In this document: positions 44,701-56,700 of the stretch, one piece after another | Layout of the letters: each line of letters opens with the position of its first letter | Position numbering within the stretch: position 1 is the first letter of the stretch | Source: Mesorhabditis belari | Lineage: Eukaryota > Nematoda > Chromadorea > Rhabditida > Rhabditidae | Direction of reading: 5' to 3' | Assembly: GCA_958450365.1 (NCBI GenBank) | Contig: CAUEEP010000926.1 | Span: forward strand, 248,001-312,000 | Length of the DNA: 64,000 nt | Position numbers and translations under genes: made by a program | The notes under the pieces: generated by a model | Databases searched by the model: none | Seen by the model: the letters and a program-made list of their open reading frames with translations, nothing else | Told to the model about the DNA's origin: nothing

Positions 44701-47700
44701 CGATTGTAGAATTCAGTATTTATAAGCAAAATATTCGCTGATAGGTAATGAAAGATCTAAGATTTAATTTAGATTTAATTTAGATTTTAAAAAATACTTT
44801 AAAAATTTCTATAGAACCCGCACCTCCGTCGAATCTTCGCGCAACGGATATGCCGCCAAATTGCGTTCGCCTCGAGTGGGATATCGCCGGTTGGTGATGA
44901 GATTTTTTAAATTTAAGAATTAAATAATATAGTTACTGTACTATGCTTAGATATTATATGTAAAATGTTTATTATTTCAGCTGAATCCGGCTCGGACGGC
45001 TTTGAAGTCGAGTATGGGTCGAAGCAGAGCGAAAACGTTCATAAGGTGGCAAAGTTACAACTTTTGAATAGAAATCTTACTGTAGCTATTGAATTTAAAA
45101 TTTAAATAATAAGATAGTGCTATTAATTAGATATTATGAATAGTATAAATATCGATCTCTTATGCTGAAAATCAATTTAGGGGTAGGCTAATTTCCGTCA
45201 TTTTATTTGCGCAACTGGGTCTTTGCGCAACTCACCATAACTCTCTTTCAAGTGGACCAATCTTTATGATTTTTGGTGTCATTTTGTTGCACTTATTGAG
45301 ATCTACAAAATGACACAAACATCATAAAGATTGGTCCACTTAAAAAAAAGTTATGGCGAGTCGCGCAAACGACCCTGTTGCGCAAAAAAAGTTGCGAAAA
45401 CTAGCCTACCCCTCATTTTTTTTGCAATAATTTTTGCTGAAAGTACGGTAATTTCTTCCTAAGCGTCCTAAAAGTACGTTTTAAAGAAGGCTTTTAAAGA
45501 AGGCTTTTAAAGAAGGCTCTTAAAGAAGGCAAGGAGGAACACACTTTAGGACAAATCACCCATTACTTGGCCCATAAATCTCAATAAGTGCAACAAAATG
45601 ACACCAAAATCATAAAGATTGATCCACTTGAAAGAAAGTTATGGCGAGTTGCGCAAATAAAATGGCGAAACTGGCTAAAATGGCTTACCCCTCAATTTAA
45701 TGAGATATTCAGCTATCGGTGAGTGACGCGCACTCGTCACTTCTTTGCGACAGTATTCAGCCGGGTCGCCGTTTTCGTTTCAGTGTTATCACGAGAAAAG
45801 GTTGGTTTTATTTAATATTTATATTATTATTAGTATTATTTCGAATCGATTATAATCCTTTTATTAGTATATTATCTAAAAAAAAACTTTACAATACTGA
45901 GAATTTTTAGGGTTATCCCTTTCCTCCCCATCGGTCGTCTTGCACGATGTGAAACCACTAGCTCCATTGGATTTCAAGGTAATATTGAGACTAACTTAAA
46001 TTAGCACTTACACTGCATTTAATTAGAAGCTTGCTATTTGTTTTGATTTTAAATTACCGTGGATTACGAAATCAAAATGGTTTACTGCCTTGCTATTAGT
46101 CAATTATTGCTTTACTCCAAGCTACAATACTCTTTAACTTCTAAATTTCTAAATTTTTAGGTGAAACCCGATCTAACGAAAGGTAAATACCGAGTAGAGA
46201 CGCAACTCTCCGATTCGTCATTCTCTGATCATTGCCATCTCACTGTGATCTCCGAGTCGTTGACGAGAAGCGAAGTGGAAAGTCCGCTAGAGAACGGGGC
46301 TACTAGGTGAGATTTTCTTTACAAAATATTTAATATTCTTTACAAAGCAAAGAATATTAAATTCTTTGCTTACTATTAGAGAAATCGATATAGAAAACAC
46401 CAATTGATTCTAACAATCTCTCTTGATCAGCTTTTAATCTGTTTTTTCGATTTTTCACTGAAAAAACTCAACTTACCCAGTTCTAGTTTACTTTAGTCAT
46501 GCCTTCAGTCAATCATTTCAGTCATACTCTAGTTCTAGTTTACTTTAGAAGTCATAGATTAAAACTTTTCAACTTTTAAACATGATTTATGATAGATTAA
46601 ATTATAACTTTTGTCATCGAAAGCTGTAATTTTTAGCTGTATTTTTTAGCTGTATCTTTTAGCTGTATCTTTTATCTACCGCTGACTCCGGGAGAGCGCT
46701 TTGAGTTTGCTGTTTCTTCCTCGTCGAATAATGTCCCAAGTACAAGACTCCAGAAAAGTATCGTTCTCGGTCCAGCTTTTGATATGAAAACTTTTGGATT
46801 GAATATTCAGGTTTGCGACTTTTTTTATTAAATAGTAATTTCCTCGATTTTCAGGAAACAAAATCTGGTCTTGAACTTCAATGGCCCCAAAGCGAGGTGT
46901 TTATGTCGAGGATGAAAGATATGTGGGCAAAGGTGGGGAAACTTTTTTCTAACAACGCGAACGCAAACGTTTAGATTGTCGGCTTTTCATCAGTGCTTCA
47001 ACTAAGAGTGACGCCGTTGGATCGAAATCGCTCAAAAGAAAGAACACGACAATTCGAATCCGAACCATCAAAAGGACAACCGATTGTTGTGACTGGGTTG
47101 AGGAAAGGAGCGTGCTATCAGGTCAAATTTAAATAAACAAGTAAAAGTATTCACTGTAGACTGTAGGAGTGCTGTGGCTAGCTCAAGGGTACTTGGCTGC
47201 TTCAAAAATTATTGTTACTGCTGCTGGTAATTTGGCTGATTCCTTTACATCTCTAGTAAACTTATGCATCAATACAAGTTCACAAATTCAACTCAAAGAA
47301 CTCTTCTATAGGTGCAAATCTACACAGTTACTCGAACGGGCATCGTCTCGGAAGCTCGATACAATGAGAGCATTCGAATGGCCGCTCCATCAATCAGCCT
47401 TCTCCTCGACACCGTCACGCATACATCGGGAACACTGAAGATTGATGCAAATCTAACGGTAAGTTAGACAGCTACTGCCAGAAGCTAGTGTACCTAGTGT
47501 AGTGGTGATTTGTACACTGAATTCAGTAATTTCAGTCTTATGCATTTCTTTAGGATCCATTGCACGGTGCTCCGAATCCAGACTGCCAGCTTTCAGTCAC
47601 GGTCAATGACATGCATCAAATGGTTGTTTTCGATCGGTAAGTGGCAATTCATAAGCAGTAATATTTTTCTTTTAGCCGACTCCCACTGAGCTCCGACATG

Positions 47701-50700
47701 CCACCGTTGGAATTAACCGGATTGCGACCCTATCACAAGTACAATGTCAACTCACAGGTAAAGATTTAAAGAGTTTGAAGGATAAGCTTTAGATCTTTGT
47801 ATTTGTATGTAAATTTGGTAAAACATAGAACTTCAGGTGATCTGCGGTGGGTCAACATCGACTCAATGTGCTCCATCGAGTCGAACGATGCGATCTCTCT
47901 CATTTTCGACGCGGCAAGACCGACCCGGACCTGTGCAAGCGCTTCAAGTGAAACCCCTAAACCCATATTCGGTTTGTTTTTAAAGATTGTAACAAGTTTC
48001 GTTTATGTTTATGCGAAAAATTTATCTAAAAAAAACTTTAGGTGCAACTCACCTGGCTCCCACCAGCACTCCCGAACGGAATCTTGACTCACTACGTTGT
48101 CGGTGTTCAGCCAACGGTTTGTGTTTTAGAGTTGTAAAATATATCTCTATAATCTCTATAATTTCATTCTAAGGCTTAATCGATTTGAGTTGATTTTAGG
48201 AAAGCACTCAAGAAGCATGGTCGGTGAATGTGGCGTTAACGAATAAACGAGCTGATCACACCGTGGAAGCGGTGATCGATGGATTGACCGGCGGAGAGAC
48301 ATACAAATTTGAGGTTAGGAGAAGAAACGCATTTAACATTTAAACGATTGTAAATTGCATTTAAACGATTGTAAATTGGTTGATTTTTTGGATTTTCAAA
48401 GCTTAACCAAAAACTCCGTCAAACTTCTTGATTAAAAAAAAGCTTTGGTTCAGGTTCGCGCTGTGACTGAGGCCGGCTCGGGCGATCCGCCTGCATCGAA
48501 TGATTTGGCCACAATATCGATGCCAATCATGGGTTTACTATAAACATTATTTGAATTTAAAACTATTTTTTAGCTCCCCCAAAACCCCTCTCAACGCTGG
48601 ACGTCGTTTTGGACACGATCAGCCCGCAAACGATGACCATTCGATACACCACACAAATGTTCGACTCGAAGAATGGACGAGTGACAAAGTGGGTTTACTA
48701 GGCGTTCTAAAGCATGTCACAGCTACCGTAACCCTTTATAATATTTATAATAAATTTATAACAAATTTATAACAAATTTATAACATAACTTTATAACATA
48801 ACTTTATAAAGTCACACTTTTTAGATCAGCAATGATCGTGGCTGAAGTAACCGCTGATGGACGAGTGAGCGAGACATGGCTCTATGCTGAGAATAAAACC
48901 TATGTAAGTGTACTTTAGCAATTTACAGAAATCGATTTATGAGAAACATTTGAAAACTTGAAACTGACATATTTTCAGACATGGGTCGAGGTTCAGCGCT
49001 TCGACGTTTGGCCAGCCTACACGGCCACCGCAAACGAAGTGCCCATCACGAAGCGAGCCGCGCAAACACGCACGATTAGCGAGGTATTTGAGAAATTGAA
49101 TCGCAATATATACATTTATTCGCACAAATAATGTGGTAAAACAATACACCAGCTCTAAAAGTAGGGAAAAAAGCCATATATACGAGAAAAAAAGGACCAT
49201 TAATCTAGGCGGGATTGAACCCTTGACCTGGAGACTAAGATTCAAGGCTCTTAGCCAGTCGGTCATATGTCCAACGGGCATAATACAGATTTTATTATAT
49301 CTGGCTTTTGATCTAACCGCTATCCAAGCTTACTCAAGCAGACTTTATCCACTTTTATTAGACCAAAGTTCTCATTGATGTGTTGAAAAGTTCATAGGAG
49401 ATTCATAGGATTTGTTGAAAAGTTCATAGGGTAGGGAAGTGTCAATTTTGTCCCATTGATCCGAGTCATTCGAGTCATTTTAAAGTATTTTCATTGGGTA
49501 TACTGTAGCTTTGTAGTTACAGTAAACCTTAGCCTTTTGATCATAAAAAAACTGATTGTTTTCAAACTTTAAGGTCCGCGATTTTTCAAAATCTAAAAAT
49601 TTTGATAATTTAAATTCAAAGTTAAATCAAAAATTAAATATAAAACAAGTTCCCTGACAAAATTTTCTGTTTTTCAATATTTTGATTCTTCTTTACGTTA
49701 ATCGAAAAGTTCCCAAATGTCATCAGAAAAAAAAGGCTGTGAATTACAGAGGAGAACCCATTCATTTTCGTTTCTTTTTCTGGAAATGAAAATGTTAAGC
49801 CAAAAGAGAAAAATGGAGGTGAAAAAGGAGAAAAAGGAGAAAAACGTGAAAATTCGGTGTGTTAAATGATCGTTTCTCTTCTTTTCCCCCATTGCTCAAT
49901 GCTCATTTACGTCATTTTTGCGTGGTCAAAAGTCGACAAAATACTTTCAAGGCGTTTCAAGCCTCTCAACGCATTATATCATTGAAAAGTTCTCATTTCT
50001 TTAGTGTCATCTAATTGTACTTTGTGTTCGAAACAAACCCTTTCTAGCGCACTAAATTTCCCACTTGTTTATTTGGCAATAACCTGATTGTGAAGCTGAG
50101 AATTTTTGATTTAAAACTTGAGCTGAATTGTATGAAATGAAATGGAATGGAATCCTTTTAGCTTTCTAAATCGCATTTATTTTCGAAAACTACTGTAGTC
50201 AAATTGTTAGTTTTCGTCAGATCAGCAAAATTTTGACTGAGGCTTGTAATTCTTTATCGAATCATTTTCAAAATTTGGCTAATTCAATGAAAAATAACAA
50301 TTTGACTACCGTAGTTTTCGAAAATAAATGTCTTTTAGACAATGCTTGACAAGGCTTACTGTAGCTATGTATATGCAAAGCTAAATGATACAAAAATAAC
50401 GACTTAAAGTCAAACTCCAAAGTTAAAACCTAAATTTGGTCCGAGCTCGTCCTTGAGCCCGTTATAATGCCACTTTGCCTCCCAAACCCTCGTTCCTCGG
50501 TAGTATAGTGGTTAGTATCCGCGTCTGTCACATGCGAGACCCGGGTTCAATTCCCGGCCGGGGAGAAAGTTTTCGCACTTTTATATTCCTTTTGCATAAA
50601 ACTCATTTAAATTGAAACAAGCTGAGATTTTAATGGAAAACTTGATTTACAAGCTATGATAATACTTGAAATGCAATTTTGTCCCCAGGCAAGAACTAGA

Positions 50701-53700
50701 TTTGACGTCAATCCATCCCTTGCCACGTCGTGAAACAAAACAGAAAACAAAATCATCATCATTTTAGTTAAAACAAACACTTTCGAGCTTTCTCTTTTCT
50801 TTTTTTTCTACTCAAATTCGATAAACAAATATACGAATTGAAGAGGGAAAGACTTTTGAAAAAAAATTAATTGTTTGTGTATACAAAATGACGTTTTTTT
50901 TGTCGAAGGCTAGTGGAACACAAGAAAAAAAAATGACGTTTTTAATAAGTTGAAATTTCTTTTTTTTTTTCCTTTTCCCCTGGGTTTCCTCAAAAAATTT
51001 ACGTAAATTTTCCCTTTATGAGGAACGAAATAAGGCTGTTCAAACAAAGATTAGAAAAAAAAAACAAAAAATTTCTAGCAGCAGCAGCAAAATGTAGGCA
51101 ATCGCTTTTCAGTGTAGAATCCATTGGTATTTTAGGTTTGAAAATTGGATTTTTGATTGATTTTTAGGAGTTTTACTTGATTTTATTATAAATAGATCAG
51201 CGGAAAACGCTCAGTAATGTTCGCGTTTTCCGATGGAGAGGTTCGCGTTTTCCACGCGACCCAAGCCCCCCCCATCCCTTTTTGCCAATGGCTGACGACG
51301 ACAGACGTCTCTTCTGCTTTATATATAGTAGATTGCTTTTATTCAAAATTAGTGACCCAATGATGGCTAGGGTTGACTCAAATAGTGCATTTTCTGGACT
51401 AATTGTAATCTGAAATCTCTACTGTTTCTTTTTCTTACTCCTTAAAGGCCTAGGATTAGGCTTAGGACTAGGTTAGGGCAAGAATTTAGGCAGATCCAGT
51501 GATCTGGCCTGGCTCAAATTTTTGGAATAGTAAAGAAGTAAGAAAAGAAAGTAAGCAGTGGCAAAACTTCCGAAGAGGGGATTGAACCTCCGACCTTTCT
51601 TGCTCCCTTCTCGCTTCCGGTCAGATGCTCTAACCACTGAGCCATCCCGCATCATTTTGCCCGGGGAAGAAAGAGGAAATATAAGGGAGAAGAGAAGGAA
51701 ATAAGGTCAAAGTTTGGCTAGATCTGTTCTTATGAAAGAATTACTTCTAAAAAAGCTCAACTGACAACATTCACTTTTTGTTTCGTTTTGTTTTATTTTA
51801 TTTTAGTTCTTCTTTCAAGAAAACTCTAGCATTCAAGTTCTATATAAAAACTTCTCAATTTTATAGCAATAGGCTTTGATTTGAATTCTCTGTGCTTCTA
51901 TCTTTCAATTCGATGCTTTTTTTTAGGTGATCGGCTCGAATCCGAACTGTCGTGATCTTCCGGCGGACGTTGTGTGCAACGGTCCGCTTAAACCGGGCAC
52001 CGCCTACAAGTTCAAATTGCGCATTTTCACCGCACCAAATCTCTGGACCGACACCGATTACAGTCCGATTGTGCAAACCGGTGAGTTTATTTGTTTTTTT
52101 CTAAAGGATTTTAACGACAAATCTGTTATCAGATCTTGTTAGATCTGCTCTTAAATCTGCTCTTAAGTCTTAAAGGTATAAACTACTAGTTTAGAGATCT
52201 AGATTTTATTTTAGAGATCTGGATTTTATGTTAGAGATCTAGATTTTATGTTAGAGATCTAGATTTGATTTTAGAGATCTGGATTTCATGCTAGAGATCT
52301 AGATTTCATGTTAGAGATCTAGATTTCATGCTAGAGATCTAGATTTCATGCTAGAGATCTAGATTTTATGTTAGAGATCTAGATTTGATTTTAGAGATCT
52401 AGATTCTAGAATCCTTTATTTTGACTTCTTATCTTTTCTTTCTCCCTTTCCAACTTTTCCAATACAGTATGAAAAGCTGTAAATCAAAAACAAATTCATA
52501 AACAAATCCAGAAATCCAAAACGTGCCATTTTAGCAAAAAATTTTTCGAATTCATTATTATTTGTCGGATTTTGTTCTCTGTAACTACAAAAATCTCCTT
52601 TTTTTTGCGTTATTTTCTCTAATATTCAGTAAACAATTAAGCTATTTTTACTTATTTTCCCCTCGATTTTCCTTACAGAATCCCTTAATCCTCGATTTTT
52701 TTTTCAGTCGCTCAATTATCAATTTTATTAAAAGCAAAAGAATTTGAGGAAATCCTTCTTTTCAAGTTTTTTTTTGGAGTCTTTCTAAAGTTGAAAAGGT
52801 TGCAATTACATTTGAGGTACAGGATTTAGTTTTTTCAATGAGGAAATTCTGATAATCTTTTTATACTTTTGAATTTATATTATGCAAATTCAAGAATTCT
52901 GGATATGTTTCATTCAGTGAATTTAGTCAACAGTTTTCACTGTTGTCTACTAGTTTTCACTGTTGTCTACTGTCTACTAGTTTTCACTGTTGTCTACTGT
53001 CTACTAGTTTTCACAGTTAACAGTCTTGTTACTACTAGTTTTCTTGAAACTATGATAGTTTTCGAAACGACGTTAATTTTCTTAGAACGTAGCAACGGGA
53101 TTACGGTACCTTTCTTGGAACTACGATAGTTTTTCGAACGCTAGTTTTTAGTTTTAGTTTTAGCAATAAGGAAATTCTGATAACCTTTTTATACTTTTGA
53201 ATTTATATTATGCAAATTCAAGAATCTGGATCCATTCAGCGAATTTAGTCAACACATTACTAGTTTTCACAGTTAACAGTCAAGCTAACAGTCGTACTAC
53301 TAGTTTTCTTGGAACTATGATAGTTTTCGAAACGACGTTAGTTTTCTTAGAACTACGTAGCAACGGGATTACGGTAGCTTTCTTGGAACTACGATAATTT
53401 TTCGAATGCTAGCTTTTTCAAAAGGATTCTCTTAGGAAACGCTTAAATAGAAACAAAAGAACAGCTAGTTTTAGATAGAATTTCAATTATTAACTAATAA
53501 ACTATCGCTAACTTTAGTTATATTATATAGATTTATTTACAACCAAGATAATTACAACTTAGATAGTATAATGCCACTTTGCCTCCGAAAGCCTCGTTCC
53601 TCGGTAGTATAGTGGTTAGTATCCGCGTCTGTCATATGCGAGAGCCGGGTTCAATTCCTAATTCAATGAAAACTTCAATTCCTAATTCAAAATTTGGCTA

Positions 53701-56700
53701 ATTCAATGAAAACTAACAATTTGACTACAAATTGACTTCGAAAATAAATGTCTTTTAGACAACGCTTGACAAGGCTTACTGTAGCTATGTATATGCAAAG
53801 CTAAATGATACAAAAATAACGACTTAAAGTCAAACTCCAAAGTTAAAACCTAAATTTGGTCCGAGCTCGTCCTTGAGCCCGTTATAATGCCACTTTGCCT
53901 CCCAAACCCTCGTTCCTCGGTAGTATAGTGGTTAGTATCCGCGTCTGTCACATGCGAGACCCGGGTTCAATTCCCGGCCGGGGAGAAAGTTTTCGCACTT
54001 TTATATTCCTTTTACATAAAACTCATTTAAATTGAAACAAGCTGAGATTTTAAAGGAAAACTTGATTTACAAGCTATGATAATACTTGAAATGCAATTTT
54101 ACCCGGATCCCTTGATTTGAGTTTAAGTTCAACATTTCAACATCCTTCAACTCCAGTTTTACTCACGATTCATATCACATTCTATAGTTTTTGTTGTTCT
54201 TTAGTTACTCTTGCAATGAGTCTAGTGTTGTCGCATTGATCTCTTTCAATTGTTGTTCAAGAATAGCTACAAGGAGCTGGAGATGGAAAGGGGAAACAGC
54301 TGATCTCATATCTTGAACTCTTATTTTGCAAAGAGAGAAATGCCAACAGCAGGACACTGATCTCAATCAAACAACCACCCCCATCTTTTTCGAAATTTCA
54401 AATGTGAAACTGATCGGTTCAAATGATTGCCCGCTTCCGGTCAATCTTCTTTCTTCAAACTTTCGTTCTCATATCAATTGTTAAATCTTTTCTTTTTATT
54501 CCTTTTTTCTTTTGTAGATGTTAAGATAAAGTTTATATATAAAACTAAAAATAATATTATTTAAATCCTTAAATTTTAAAAGCTTGTACCTGCAGTTTTC
54601 AAAAGACTCTCAAACGATTAGATTAAGACTTTTCAATACTGTAGCTAGTATTGTAGTGTTGAAGATCTTAATGTTTAAAGATTTTTATAGATTTTGATAG
54701 ATTTTATCTATCTAACATTTATCTACACATGAAAATACCCTATTCTAACTTGATTTTTTTTGATTCTAACTAACATTTTAATTTACTTCTTGACATTTTT
54801 AACCTCAACAGATTAATTTGCTTTCTTTTGTTGAGTTCTCGATTCAACTGTAAACAATTTCAAGGGATTAGACTCAATTTTTCAATTAAGTAATTGCAAG
54901 ATCATCAAATCAATAGGCAAAAAAAAAAAGAATACTAGAGAAAATACTAAAGAAAATCTCTTATATTGTTATATAAAATTCAGAAATTCTCTTTGATCAG
55001 AAACTCTTGTTCAGAAAAACTCTTGGAAAAGTTAGCGGCTCTTTAATTTCACCATTTCGTTTAAAATAAGCATATTTTTGTTGAAAAGAGTTGATTTTTT
55101 TCTAGGTTTTCTAGGTTTTCTAGGTTTTTCTAGGGTTTTCTAGGTTTTCTTTGACGTTTTTAAACGTTTTCGTGATGTGCCCCGGGAGGGGAAAGGGTCA
55201 ATGGAGCCTCCTATTGCCTTGACTTCCGGTGTGTAAACATCCCTGTTCCCCTTGATCTTCTTTACCTCTTTCCCCCCCCCCTTTCTCCATCTTTCCATTC
55301 ATTAACCTCTCACCTCTACAAGTTTTCTTTTTTGGATTTCTTAGCATCATAACTTTAACCAATTCTAAGCTTTTGCATAAAACAACGACTACTTTAGTCT
55401 CTTTTTTGTTGGAATGGCGACTACACTTGGCTCTTATAGTTCTAAAATATGCTCTATAAACTACTGGGCTTAGTTAACAAGTTTTTTATCTTTTATCTTT
55501 GTCGTTTTGATTGAAAATCAACTCTAGTAAAAGGCTAGAGTCGAAATTTTTTTAGATCTCGTAAAATTTACGATTTACACTACTGGACAATGAAATATCA
55601 TATTTGAAAAACGATCGTCACTTTCGCGCGTCTGTAACTCCATTGTCTTTGAGTTTAAACTATTAGTGTTATACATTTTCTGAAAGCTCTTTTCAAGGGC
55701 TACACAATGGTAATATTAATATTTAGAAATACGATAAAGACAAGGAAGTTACAGATGTGCGAAAGTGACGATCTTTTTTCAAATATGATATTTCATTGTC
55801 CAGTAGTGTACATCCAAAAATTCGCAATCTTTAGCGAATAATTTCTTTAAAAATTTGAAATTTTGTTAGTTTTTTTGGTTTTTTTGGAAACTAGATCCAA
55901 TTCTACATATATAAAAATGATTTTGATTGGATAGAAAGGATCGATTTCGATTTTGATCGGCTAGAAAAGCTTGGTAGTGAGTGATCAAAGTTTAGAATTC
56001 TTTTGGTGACTCGTCTTTCATCTAATCTAAATAATTTCATATGTACAAACGTAGAAATTGAGATAGTTTCTTAAAAAACGAATAGCTAGAATAACTTTTT
56101 AAGTTTTAAAGAAGTTTTTCGTTAAGATTGCGAATTTTGGAGTGAAATTTTAGAAGTTCTAAGACCTGGACTTTTAGAAGTTCTAAGACCGGGCTCAGGA
56201 TTAGGCGAAAAGTCTGGTTTTTCCCTTGTCAGCAAAAATCCCTGGCATCTAAAGGATTCGTGCGTCTTGCACAAAAAACGATCAAGATTCATTTCAAGAT
56301 CAAATAACTAAATCTTCTTCTACCTTGACAAAATCTAACACTTTTTTTTTCTGAGATCAACTTGTTTCTTCTAATTTTCTTCTATTCGTTTGTTTTTCCA
56401 TTTTCTTATCGTTTTTTGGTTAAAAGTAGGGTAATTGAAGATGAAAATGATTTCATTTTCTTCTCATTTCTTTTTTTCTTCTTCTTCTTTTTTTTCTTCT
56501 TCTTCTTCTTCTTCTTCTTCTTCTTCTTCTTCTTCTTCTTCTTCTTCTTCTTCTTCTTCTTCTTCTTCTTCTTCTTCTTCTTCTTCTTCTTCTTCTTCTT
56601 CTTCTTCTTCTTCTTCTTCTTCTTCTTCTTCTTCTTCTTCTTCTTCTTCTCCTCTCTTTCCCCCCCCTCCTCCTCCTCCTCCTCCTTCTCCTCCTCCTTC

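Larger units (their letters stand above)
49084..51926. other. Large intron 27 of the dep-1-like gene
   Basis: This 2.8-kb intron holds a tRNA-like relic (about 49205-49279), a repeat also seen near the left end of the window (about 50000-50065), a tRNA-Asp gene (50494-50565), a repeat related to 6897-7014 (51190-51340) and a second tRNA-like relic (51570-51652). No coding exon was found. Confidence 0.7.
53569..54103. repeat. Segmental duplication carrying tRNA-Asp (right copies)
   Basis: A truncated unit (53569-53660) is followed by a full unit (53696-54103) matching 50280-50684. The junction (about 53660-53700) contains repeated AATTCAATGAAAAC, suggesting slippage or end-joining. Confidence 0.75.

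Noticed and set aside
45713..45748. Exon 12 start treated purely as transposon-derived sequence
   Set aside because: The encoded residues align well with the FN3 fold and the phase is kept, so a genic origin is favoured; the opposite direction remains possible and is stated in the finding.
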